Both the position numbers and the translations under genes were made by a program. The notes beneath the pieces were generated by a model. The model saw only the letters and a list, made by a program, of their open reading frames with translations. It searched no databases and was not told the DNA's origin. From assembly GCA_900320225.1 (NCBI GenBank), contig ONRL01000008.1, forward strand, positions 1-48,274: DNA of 48,274 bases. Direction: 5' to 3'. The stretch is from an uncultured Lentisphaerota bacterium. GTDB lineage: Bacteria > Verrucomicrobiota > Kiritimatiellia > RFP12 > UBA1067. Below, piece after piece: positions 1 through 8,191 of the stretch. Each line of letters starts with the position of its first letter. The first letter of the stretch is position 1.

Positions 1-1227
1 GCGCTGAAGTTCATGGAGGACACGGGCCTCAAGGTGGCGCTCGACTGGTACTGGTGGCACGGCGTCCCCTACGACACCTACTATCCCAACTTCTGGCCGC
101 CGCGCGAGCCGATCTCCTCGTTCACGAACGGCATCGCCCGCATCCACGCCGCGGGCGGCTACGTGCAGCCGTACACGAACGGCATGCTCTGGGACTGCGA
201 CGACGCGCAATGGGCCGAGGGCGGCGACGACTGCGCCATCGTGCTGCGCGGCGGCAAGGTGAAAAGCACGATGTTCAACCCCTACACGAAGCAACGCCAG
301 GCGTGGAGCTGCGGCGAGGCGCCGAAGTTCCAGGAACGCATCCGCATGATTGAGCGCACGATCCGCGCGGCGGGCATGGACGGCGTGTACATGGACATGA
401 TCGGGCACGCCGCGCACGGCTGCTGCTACAACCCCCGCCACCGCCACCCCAAGGGCGGCGGACGGCACATGGTGGACGGCTACCGCGCGTACGTGGAGAA
501 GGTACGCGCCGACAACCCCGGCTTCTACCTTTCCACCGAGGAGCAGGGCGAGGCGTATCTGGAGCTCTTCGAGTCGTTCATCTTCGTGCATTCCAGCGCC
601 GAGCGTTTCGGCACGGGGATCCTGCCGAAGTACGAGCTCGTGCCGGCGTTCCAGGCCGTCTACCACGGCGCGGTGGTCGTGTTCGGCTCGTTCGCGACGA
701 TCGACGACCAGCCGCCGTGGGACGAACGGTGGGGCGAGAACCCCTACGGCGTGGAGACGACGGAATGGGAGAAGAAGTACCCCGACCAGTTCGCGGTCGA
801 GGTCGCGCGCGGCGTCGCGTGGGGACAGCAGCCGACCGTCCACAAGTTCCTGCTCGAACACGCCACGTCGCCGCGATTCGCCGCCGACTACGCATTCATG
901 AAGGACACGGCCCGCTTCTACCACGACAACCGCGACCTGCTCTTCGACGGCGAGATGCGCGCGCCGGGGCGTCTGGAATGTCCCACGCAGCGCGTCGTGT
1001 TCCTGCGGCGCAGTTCCTACACGAAGCCGCAGGACGTGAAGGAGGCCGTGCAGAACGCCCTGCCGACCGTGTTCCATTCCGTGTGGCGGTCGAAGGTCGG
1101 CCGCACGGCTGCGGTGCTCGTGAACTGGTCCCGCGCGGAACAGACGTTCGCGCTTGAAACGCCCGACGTCTCCGCGCGCGGCACGATCCCGCCGCGCAGC
1201 TGGAAACTCGTCGCTCCGTCTCGTTGA
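1..1227 (+). CDS. Putative secreted glycoside hydrolase, DUF6259-like, C-terminal part (5' truncated)
   Basis: The reading frame is open at the window edge, so the start lies upstream. The visible 408 residues begin inside a probable TIM barrel (aromatic-rich DWYWWHGVPYDTYYP, then MDGVYMDMIGHAAHGCCYNPRH and a LSTEEQGEAYLE segment that could carry a catalytic acid). The last ~80 residues (AAVLVNWSRAEQTFAL onward) look like the beta-sandwich that closes many glycosidases. I recognise a resemblance to DUF6259 glycosidase-like proteins from pattern memory, but cannot name the substrate. The stop codon overlaps a perfect TTGACA that serves as -35 of the next gene. The gene probably belongs to the carbohydrate-degrading set at this end of the window. 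Family assignment is moderate; that it is coding is certain. Confidence 0.6.
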   Translation, partial: ALKFMEDTGLKVALDWYWWHGVPYDTYYPNFWPPREPISSFTNGIARIHAAGGYVQPYTNGMLWDCDDAQWAEGGDDCAIVLRGGKVKSTMFNPYTKQRQAWSCGEAPKFQERIRMIERTIRAAGMDGVYMDMIGHAAHGCCYNPRHRHPKGGGRHMVDGYRAYVEKVRADNPGFYLSTEEQGEAYLELFESFIFVHSSAERFGTGILPKYELVPAFQAVYHGAVVVFGSFATIDDQPPWDERWGENPYGVETTEWEKKYPDQFAVEVARGVAWGQQPTVHKFLLEHATSPRFAADYAFMKDTARFYHDNRDLLFDGEMRAPGRLECPTQRVVFLRRSSYTKPQDVKEAVQNALPTVFHSVWRSKVGRTAAVLVNWSRAEQTFALETPDVSARGTIPPRSWKLVAPSR

Positions 1228-1253
1228 CAGGGACGAGCCGTCGGTGTTATACT
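1224..1253 (+). promoter_or_regulatory. Promoter of the LamG/repeat protein gene
   Basis: A perfect TTGACA (1224-1229) lies 18 bases before TATACT (1248-1253), which is also preceded by TG-N (1245-1247). The -35 overlaps the stop codon of the upstream gene, so this gene has its own promoter directly at the end of its neighbour. Predicted +1 is near 1260. Confidence 0.75.
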
Positions 1254-1289
1254 ACCTCGTGAAAGCAAAGAAAAATGAGGGTGATTGAC

Positions 1290-4200
1290 ATGAAGAGTGC
1301 AAAGTTCGTTTTGCTTGCCGTTGCCGCCGCATCTTGCGCGGGGGCCGGAGCCGTCGAGTTGACGCACCGCTGGAGCTTCAACGCCGCAGACGACTACACG
1401 GATTCGGTCGGGGGTGTGGTCGCCGCGAAGATGGGCACCGCGCTCCACATCGCCGACGGGAAGGTGGTGTTGAACGACACCGGCGCGAGCGTCTCCGGCG
1501 CGAAGGAGGGTTCGCTCAACCTCGGCACCAACCTGCTGGACGCCGACGGCGCGACCATCGAGATCTGGGCCACAGAGAACGCGGTGCGGAATTCGGCGCG
1601 GATCTTTGACTACGGCACCGACAGTACGCACTACTTCATGCTGGAATGGTCGCATGGCACGGACGCCTACCAGTCCTGGGCGATGGCATGCACGCCCGGC
1701 GCGGTGACGAACGTCTACACGCCCACAGGCGCCTTCATCCTGGGTACGCCGTACCACCTGGCCGTGACGTTCAAGAAGAACTCCAGCGGCAAGACGGACA
1801 TCCGCTGGACCAAGCGCCTTGCGCAGACCGGCGGCCTGCCCATCGCGCACGAGCTCACCACGAAGGAGGCGCTGTCGACGTTCTCGAATCCGCGTCTCTA
1901 CCTGGGCGCGTCGCAGTCCGACAACGTGGACGCGAGCGCGAGCTACGACGAGGTCCGCATCTGGAAGGGCGTGCTCAGCGAGGAGCAGCTGGCCGCGAAC
2001 GCCATCGCCGGGCCGAACGCGGTGGCCACGAACGGCGTGCCCGCCGCCGGCACGGCAGGCTTCTGCATCGCGCCGAACACGCGGTTCGTGATCGGCTCGT
2101 CCGCGCAGGGCTCTTTCCTCCGCAGCGACCTCACCGGACGGTTCCTCACCAAGGGCACCGTGAAGATCGGCTCGGGCGCGAAGATCGTGTTCGACACCTC
2201 GGAGCACCGCGTCCCCACGCTCAGCTTCAGTGCCGCGGGCTTCACGCTCCCGAGCGACGCCCCGGCGGGCGCGACGGTCCTCGACTACGTGGAGGTGACG
2301 GACACCGTGAACTACGGCTCTCCGACGCTCTCCGGCAACACGATCACCGTCTCGCTCGTCTCCGGCATGCCCGCCACGGCGTACTGGACCGGCGGGCGGC
2401 CGGCGTCCGGCGACGACTTCGCCAACGCCGCGAACTGGAAGTGCTACGACGCCGCCGGCAACCTGATGAGCGGCGTCGTGCCGGGGGCGGCGACGACGGT
2501 GGTGATCACCAACGCCACGACGGCGTTCACGGTCCCCAGCGGCGTGACGCCGGCCTGGAAGCGCATCCGGGTCGGTGCGGAGCGGACCGTCTCCCAGTGG
2601 GGTAAGAAAAACTACGGCGTGAACCGCTACACGAACTACGGCATGTACGGCACGGAATGGATGCTGCCGCTGAGCGACTACACGTGCCGTGGCACGCTCA
2701 GCGACCCCAACACGCCGATTCCCGCAAAGGAAGTGGAGAAGTCGCAGCTGCGCATGGACGGCTGGTTCTACGTGCCCGCGGCGAACGCCGGCGACTGGAA
2801 GTTCTACCAGAGCTCGTCTTCGTTTGACGACTACTTCGCCTTCGCCATCGACGGAGATTGGGTGTTCCACAACACCGGCTACCGCTTCAGGCTGTCGTCC
2901 TACTGCAACGTGGCGGAAGGCTGGCACCGCTACACCGTGATCTGCGGCGACACGTTCGGCGGCTATACCTCTACCGATCTCCGGCTGTGGATGACGCGTC
3001 CCAAGTCGGGCGGCGGCACCGAAAGCGTGCAGTTCAAGGCGTCCAGCAGCTTCACGCTCGGCAGTGCGGCGAGCTCCAAGATTAAGCTGACGGACGACTG
3101 CAACTGGGGCGCGTTCGGCGTGGTGACGCTCTCGAACGGCACGGTGCTCGACCTGAACGGACACAGCCTCGTCGTGGCGGACGTCGACTCCGACTATGTC
3201 GGCACGACGATCACGAACACCGCCACGTCGCTGGCCACGCTCTACACCGACTTCGAGCCGACGCAGTCGGGCGTGTCGAACCTCTGCGTCGCCGCGAAGG
3301 TCACGGTGGCCCGGAGCTCCGCGTACATCTGGACGGGCGAGGGCGGCGACGCCAAGTTCTCCACGCTGGGGAACTGGCGGCTGCTCAGCGGCGCCACGCC
3401 GTCCGTAGCCCCCGCCGCCGGCAATCCGCTCATCTTTGCCACCGCAGGCGGCGGGGTGGTGTCCAACGACCTTGTGAACCTCGGAGGCGCCCTCGTCAGC
3501 TTCCAGTCCGGCGCGGGCGCGTTCACGATCTGCGGCAATCCGTTCACGGGAGTGCCGTCCGTGATCAACGATTCGTCCAGCATCCAGACCTTCTCCAACG
3601 CCGTGACGTTCGCGGGCACCTACCTTGCCATCCCGTCCGCGGCCGCCGTCCGCTTCGACGGCGGCGCCACGGCGACGTATCCCGATCCTTCGCTGCGCAG
3701 CGACTTTTCCGACGCGCGGTACCGCACGCTCTACGGCAATTTCACATTCACCGAGAACTGGTCCGTGCCGAACATGTCGACTGAACGTGCGTGGGTCATC
3801 CCGTCCGGGACATCGGTGACAGGGAAGAAGTTCACCGGCACGCAGGGATCGTTCAGGTGCATCCTGCAGATCAGCGCCGGTGGCAGCGCGCACTTCACGG
3901 AGATGGAGATGGGCTGGAACCGCGGCGACTTCGAGTGCAAGGGCACGCTCGTGATCGACGGCCTGTACGTGCATCTCGTCAGCTCCTCCGAGACCAACAC
4001 CGGGATATCCCACATTGGCCGTCCCGGCAGCACGGGAACGCTGTACGCCAACAAGATCGAGAAACGCTACTACAGCTATCTCTGCAACTACATCACCACC
4101 CTTGTCGTCGGGTCGGGCGGCATTCGCCTTACCGAGAGCTCCTATCACCCGATGACGTTCTACGCCAACACAACCATCCGCGCCGCAGACGATTTCGGCA

Positions 4201-6194
4201 TTCTCTCCGACTTCGCAGGCGACGGGACGGACTTCCATGGCTTGAGTCTGAGCAACCGTACGATCACCGTCAACACCGAGGACGAGTCCGGCATCGGCCA
4301 CACGGTCACGTTCGGCACGTCCGTGAGCGCGGATGGCGGCGTGCTGCGCAAGATCGGCGCGGGCACGCTCGTGATGCAGGACGGCGACCTCGCCTCCAAG
4401 ACGAATTTCGTGAAGCGATACACCGGCGGCACGGTGGTGGAGGCGGGCACGCTGCTTGTGAAGAGCTCCAACCAGCTGGGCAGCGGCAACGTGACGCTGC
4501 ATCCCGGCGCGACGGTGGAGTTCGCAGACGGCGTGACGTGCGCGAACAGCGTCGTCGCCTCCGCGCAGGGCGGCGGCACGCTTCGCGTGAGCGGGGCCGT
4601 GACCCTTGCCGACGGTGCGAGCTGGCATGCGGGCAGCTACGATTTCGCGGAGGGGGCGCTCGTGACGGTGGAGCCCCGCACCGCGGACGCGCGGGTGATC
4701 GCGAGCGGTCTCACTTCTGCTGAAACCAACCACTTCACCACGACGTCCGGCCGCCTGTTTCTTTCCGACAACGGCGAACTCACGTACGCCGACAGTTTCG
4801 TGTGGATCGGTCCTGACGGCGGCAGTTGGTCGGACGCCGCGAACTGGTCGCACAACGGAGTGGCGGGCGATGCGGCGCCGATTTCGGTGCCCTCCGCGTT
4901 CGTGGAGTTCGCGAACGCCGCCTCCCTCACCGTGGTGCTGGATACGCCGGTCGAGTGCAGCCGTCTCGTGTTCGGCGGTGCGGGCGCGGTGACCGTGGCG
5001 AACCCGGACGCGGCGACCACGAACGCGCTCACGGTCTACCGGGTGACGGGCACGGGCGCGGCGGCGAACCGGTTCGAATGCCGGGTGAATTTCTCCGAGG
5101 CCTACAACGTGAACTTGGACGGCGTGCTGGACTTCGCCGGCGGCGCGACCGCCACGACGCCCGGCAGCGACACGTTCGCGAGCGTCCACAACCGCACGCT
5201 CACCGGAAACGTCGCGTTCACGAACAGCTGGAAGTTCCCGTGGCAGTCGGGCAGCAGCAGCAGTCCGATCGTTGTCACCTCCGGCAGCACGTTGACGGGC
5301 ACGTCGTACTACGGCGCCCAGACGGGCTGGCTCCTCATTCTCGACATCCAGGCCGACGCGCTGGCGCGTTTCAATTCGTTCGAGTGCGGATGGGACCGCG
5401 GTTTTGTCAGGGTAGACGGCGTGCTGGACGTGGCAGGCGACTGCACGATCGTGGCGAGCTGGTCTCCGACAGGTGCCTCGAACCATCTGGGATGGTATTC
5501 GGACGGAGGGCTGGTACGTGTAGGGGGACTCGTCAAGACGGGCATGGCCAGGTCAATGCTCTTTACGCCTCGTTACGAAATTGGCACAGGCGGCGTGCGC
5601 AGCCCGATCAGCGAATGCTTTGTCGTGACGAACGGCCACCCCGTGACCGTGACCGCTACGGCGGACATGGGTTTCTCCAAGGGCACGAACCATTCTGCGC
5701 AAGTCGTGAACGTGTACAATGGCGTGGCCATGACGTTGGATCTGGACGGCCACACCGTGACGAACGTCAATCTCGTCGGAGGTGGCGGCACGCTTGCGGT
5801 CACAGGGGCCGGCACGGCTCGGTACGATGCCGTCGGCGGTCCGGCCACAATCTCGGTCGGCAGCGGCGCCACGCTCCAGATCGGCGCGAACGTGGTCGCC
5901 ACCAACGCGATGGCGTTGGCGGACGGCGCGACGCTCGTGCTGGGGAGCGGCGCGCAGGCCGGCATCGTCTCGACGCCGGCCACGGGTGCCGCCATCGTGC
6001 GCACGGCGGGTGCCTATTCCACTCCCCAGTCCGTGCCGTTGGGCAAGCTCGCCGCCAACGCCAACGTGAAGCGGCTCGCGCTCGATCCTGCGGGCATCAC
6101 GCTTCCGCAAGGATACCGTGCGTTCCTGAAGCGTTCCGGCGACAACCTCTTCCTGCGCATCGACAAGCTGGGCGCCGCCCTCATCATCCGCTAG
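1290..6194 (+). CDS. Giant secreted LamG / autotransporter-associated repeat protein
   Basis: About 1634 residues. I chose the ATG at 1290 because GAGGGTG sits about 8 bases upstream and it gives a clean signal peptide (MKSAKFVLLAVAAASCAGAGA); an in-frame ATG at 1275 would add five residues. Residues ~20-235 form a LamG/concanavalin-like domain (LTHRWSFN at the start, YDEVRIWKGVLSEEQL at the end). Residues ~440-570 look like a PA14-type sugar-binding domain. Three modules of the form W-(T/I)G..G....(A/G)NW begin near residues 365, 680 and 1170, and one clear autotransporter-associated beta-strand repeat (IGAGTLVMQDG... TGGTVVEAGTLLV) lies near residues 1020-1070. No C-terminal beta-barrel, sorting motif or enzyme domain is visible. 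Likely a surface or secreted beta-helix adhesin or polysaccharide binder; function is inferred. Confidence 0.8.
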   Translation: MKSAKFVLLAVAAASCAGAGAVELTHRWSFNAADDYTDSVGGVVAAKMGTALHIADGKVVLNDTGASVSGAKEGSLNLGTNLLDADGATIEIWATENAVRNSARIFDYGTDSTHYFMLEWSHGTDAYQSWAMACTPGAVTNVYTPTGAFILGTPYHLAVTFKKNSSGKTDIRWTKRLAQTGGLPIAHELTTKEALSTFSNPRLYLGASQSDNVDASASYDEVRIWKGVLSEEQLAANAIAGPNAVATNGVPAAGTAGFCIAPNTRFVIGSSAQGSFLRSDLTGRFLTKGTVKIGSGAKIVFDTSEHRVPTLSFSAAGFTLPSDAPAGATVLDYVEVTDTVNYGSPTLSGNTITVSLVSGMPATAYWTGGRPASGDDFANAANWKCYDAAGNLMSGVVPGAATTVVITNATTAFTVPSGVTPAWKRIRVGAERTVSQWGKKNYGVNRYTNYGMYGTEWMLPLSDYTCRGTLSDPNTPIPAKEVEKSQLRMDGWFYVPAANAGDWKFYQSSSSFDDYFAFAIDGDWVFHNTGYRFRLSSYCNVAEGWHRYTVICGDTFGGYTSTDLRLWMTRPKSGGGTESVQFKASSSFTLGSAASSKIKLTDDCNWGAFGVVTLSNGTVLDLNGHSLVVADVDSDYVGTTITNTATSLATLYTDFEPTQSGVSNLCVAAKVTVARSSAYIWTGEGGDAKFSTLGNWRLLSGATPSVAPAAGNPLIFATAGGGVVSNDLVNLGGALVSFQSGAGAFTICGNPFTGVPSVINDSSSIQTFSNAVTFAGTYLAIPSAAAVRFDGGATATYPDPSLRSDFSDARYRTLYGNFTFTENWSVPNMSTERAWVIPSGTSVTGKKFTGTQGSFRCILQISAGGSAHFTEMEMGWNRGDFECKGTLVIDGLYVHLVSSSETNTGISHIGRPGSTGTLYANKIEKRYYSYLCNYITTLVVGSGGIRLTESSYHPMTFYANTTIRAADDFGILSDFAGDGTDFHGLSLSNRTITVNTEDESGIGHTVTFGTSVSADGGVLRKIGAGTLVMQDGDLASKTNFVKRYTGGTVVEAGTLLVKSSNQLGSGNVTLHPGATVEFADGVTCANSVVASAQGGGTLRVSGAVTLADGASWHAGSYDFAEGALVTVEPRTADARVIASGLTSAETNHFTTTSGRLFLSDNGELTYADSFVWIGPDGGSWSDAANWSHNGVAGDAAPISVPSAFVEFANAASLTVVLDTPVECSRLVFGGAGAVTVANPDAATTNALTVYRVTGTGAAANRFECRVNFSEAYNVNLDGVLDFAGGATATTPGSDTFASVHNRTLTGNVAFTNSWKFPWQSGSSSSPIVVTSGSTLTGTSYYGAQTGWLLILDIQADALARFNSFECGWDRGFVRVDGVLDVAGDCTIVASWSPTGASNHLGWYSDGGLVRVGGLVKTGMARSMLFTPRYEIGTGGVRSPISECFVVTNGHPVTVTATADMGFSKGTNHSAQVVNVYNGVAMTLDLDGHTVTNVNLVGGGGTLAVTGAGTARYDAVGGPATISVGSGATLQIGANVVATNAMALADGATLVLGSGAQAGIVSTPATGAAIVRTAGAYSTPQSVPLGKLAANANVKRLALDPAGITLPQGYRAFLKRSGDNLFLRIDKLGAALIIR

Positions 6195-6213
6195 TTTTGG
6201 TATACTTTCCGCA
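6195..6213 (+). promoter_or_regulatory. Extended -10 promoter, GH51 gene (leaderless)
   Basis: TTTTGG-TATACT-TTCCGC-A: the TG-N extended -10 is at 6198-6200 and the -10 at 6201-6206. The A of the start codon (6213) is the seventh base after the -10, so transcription should start at or next to the ATG. No ribosome binding site fits between them, and no convincing -35 is seen. Confidence 0.7.
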
Positions 6214-8163
6214 TGAAAGCAAGATCGTTTAAAGCCGCCATCTCGCTGACGGCAGCAGTGGCGTGCAGTCTCGCCGCATCGGCGGTCAACGTGGATGTGG
6301 CGGTATCGAAGCCGGGGCATGAGGTGCCGGCGTCGCTGTGGGGCATCTTCCTGGAGGACATCGCGTTCTCCGTGGACGGGTGCCTCTATCCCGAGCTCGT
6401 GTGGAATCGGGGCTTCGAGTTCCGTCCCGCGCCGAGCGACGACGGGTTCGAAAAGCGACTGAAGGGTCCGACCGATTTGGGCATCCCCGGCTGGACGGCG
6501 GACTGCCGCCGCACGGGAATGGGGCGCTTCACGCTCCAGTACGCGAAGCCGCTGCGGGCGGACACGCCTGCCTATCTGCGCATCGAGGCGTTCGCGTCGT
6601 TCGCGGGCGTGCGCAACACGGGGCCGATGGGCGAGATGGACGTGAAGGGCGGCGAGCCGCTCAACCTCTCGCTCTACGCGCGCGGCGACGCGCCGCTCAT
6701 CGTGCGCGTGGAGTCGGCCGAGAACAAGATCCTCTGCGAAAAGCACTTCCACCCGAAGGCGACGTGGAAGAAGTTCGCAGCCACCGTCACGCCGAAGGCG
6801 TCCGCGAAGAAGGCGCACCTCCTCATCCTCGCGGCGAAGGCGGGCACGGCGGAGATCGACTACGTGAGCCTCATGCCGGCGAAGACGTTCAAGGGGCACG
6901 GCCTCCGGGAGGACATCGCGCAGCTGATCGCCGACCTCAAGCCCGCCAACTTCCGCTTCCCCGGCGGCTGCATGCTGGAGAGCTGCGACTACGCGGGGTG
7001 GTTCGACTGGAAGCGCACCGTGGGCGCGCCCGAGACGCGCCAGCCGCTCTGGAACATCTGGGGCTACTACCAGAACGTGGGCCTCGGGTTCCACGTGCCA
7101 GTTCCGCAACTCGAAACTCTTCCCGAAGGAGAACCTCGGCTGGCTCGTCACGAACATGCTCGACGCGGTGGAGTTCATCCGCGGCCCCACGAACACGACG
7201 TGGGGCGCGCTCCGCGCGAAGATGGGGCACCCCGCGCCGTTCCCGCTCAAGACGATCGGCATCGGCAACGAGAACTGGGGCAAAGAGTACTACTCGCGCT
7301 TCTACCCGCTCGCGGCGGGCGTGAAGGCCGTGCATCCCGATCTCAAGGTGATTGCCGCCATCGACCCGCACGTGATCCGCGACCCGCCGCGCGGCAAGGA
7401 GAGCTGGGCCGAGATCCGGAAGGGCGAGGTGGACTTCGCGGACGAGCACATGTACGCCTCGCCGAGCTACTGGCTCAACCATACGGACCGCTACGACTCC
7501 TATCCGCGTGACCACGTGCCGGTGTACATCGGCGAGTGGGGCACGCGCGACATCCGTCCCGACTGGATTGACGGACTCTACGTATCGCTCGCCGAGGCGG
7601 CGTTCCGCATCGGCATCGAGAAGAACAGCGACGTGGTCAAGATGGTGGCCTACGCGCCGCTCGCGCGCCGGCGGGGCGCGCCGCGCGACGGGTTCTCGCT
7701 CCTCGACGTGACGACGGACGCGGTCTGCGGCAACCCCACGTACTATGCGGAGAAGATGTTCACGCACAACCGCCCCGACCGCGTCGTGCCCGTTTTCTAC
7801 CCGAAGGTGACGACGCGCCAGCCGGCCGGCTGGGACCGCGAGAAGGGTCCGTTCAACCCGAAGGCGGAGGCGATCGACGTGGTGGCGTTCCACGCGGGCG
7901 CGGGGCTTGCGGGCGACGAGCTCGTGGTGAAGCTCGTGAACGCCGCGTCTGCGGCGTGTCCCGTAACGCTCGCGTTCGACGCGCAGCTGCCTGCCGGGAA
8001 GGTGTCGCGTGAGACGCTGAGCGGCGAGCCGGGCGCGAAGAACACGCCCGAGGAGCCGACGCGCGTGGTGCCGCGGAAAGACGCCTTCGATTTCGCGGGC
8101 GGGAAAACGCTGGACGTGCAGCTGCCGCCTTATTCCTTCGTCGTCTTGCGGCTCCGCCGTTGA
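6213..8163 (+). pseudogene. GH51 alpha-L-arabinofuranosidase, secreted, interrupted by an internal deletion/frameshift
   Basis: The first frame runs from 6213 with a signal peptide (ISLTAAVACSLAASA), a GH51 N-terminal region (ASLWGIFLEDIAFSVDGCLYPE), a carbohydrate-binding insert and FRFPGGCMLES...WGYYQNVGLGFH, where it loses homology near 7094. Homology resumes one frame over at 7096 (CQFRNSKLFPKENLGW) and continues to 8163 with the acid/base motif IGNENWG and the nucleophile region VYIGEWG. In GH51 enzymes about 22 residues (an EYxQLCEDLGAEPL-like strand and loop) normally separate the two points, so roughly 65 bases are missing, not just shifted. The enzyme would be truncated before the catalytic residues. 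The alternative is an assembly error. Family is clear; the broken state is seen in the sequence, its cause is not known. Confidence 0.85.
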
Positions 8164-8176
8164 GGTGCGCTGGATG

Positions 8177-8191
8177 TGATATACTATCTTC
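8177..8191 (+). promoter_or_regulatory. Extended -10 promoter, kinase gene (leaderless)
   Basis: TGA-TATACT (8177-8185) followed by ATCTTC and the ATG at 8192. The A of ATG is again the seventh base after the -10, so the mRNA should have no leader. No -35 match is seen 16-18 bases upstream. Confidence 0.65.

Noticed and set aside
1017-5486. A 1489-codon open frame on the minus strand, opposite the LamG/repeat gene
   Set aside because: Its product is Arg/His/Ala/Val-rich with no domains or signal peptide; it is the codon-bias shadow of the plus-strand gene, which has clear domains and a promoter. The same holds for 28499-32284 (-) and the many other long antisense frames.
6213-8163. Programmed frameshifting or translational bypass in the GH51 and UxaA genes
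   Set aside because: Conserved residues are missing from every frame at the junctions, so no recoding event could restore a full-length protein; no slippery heptamer is present either.
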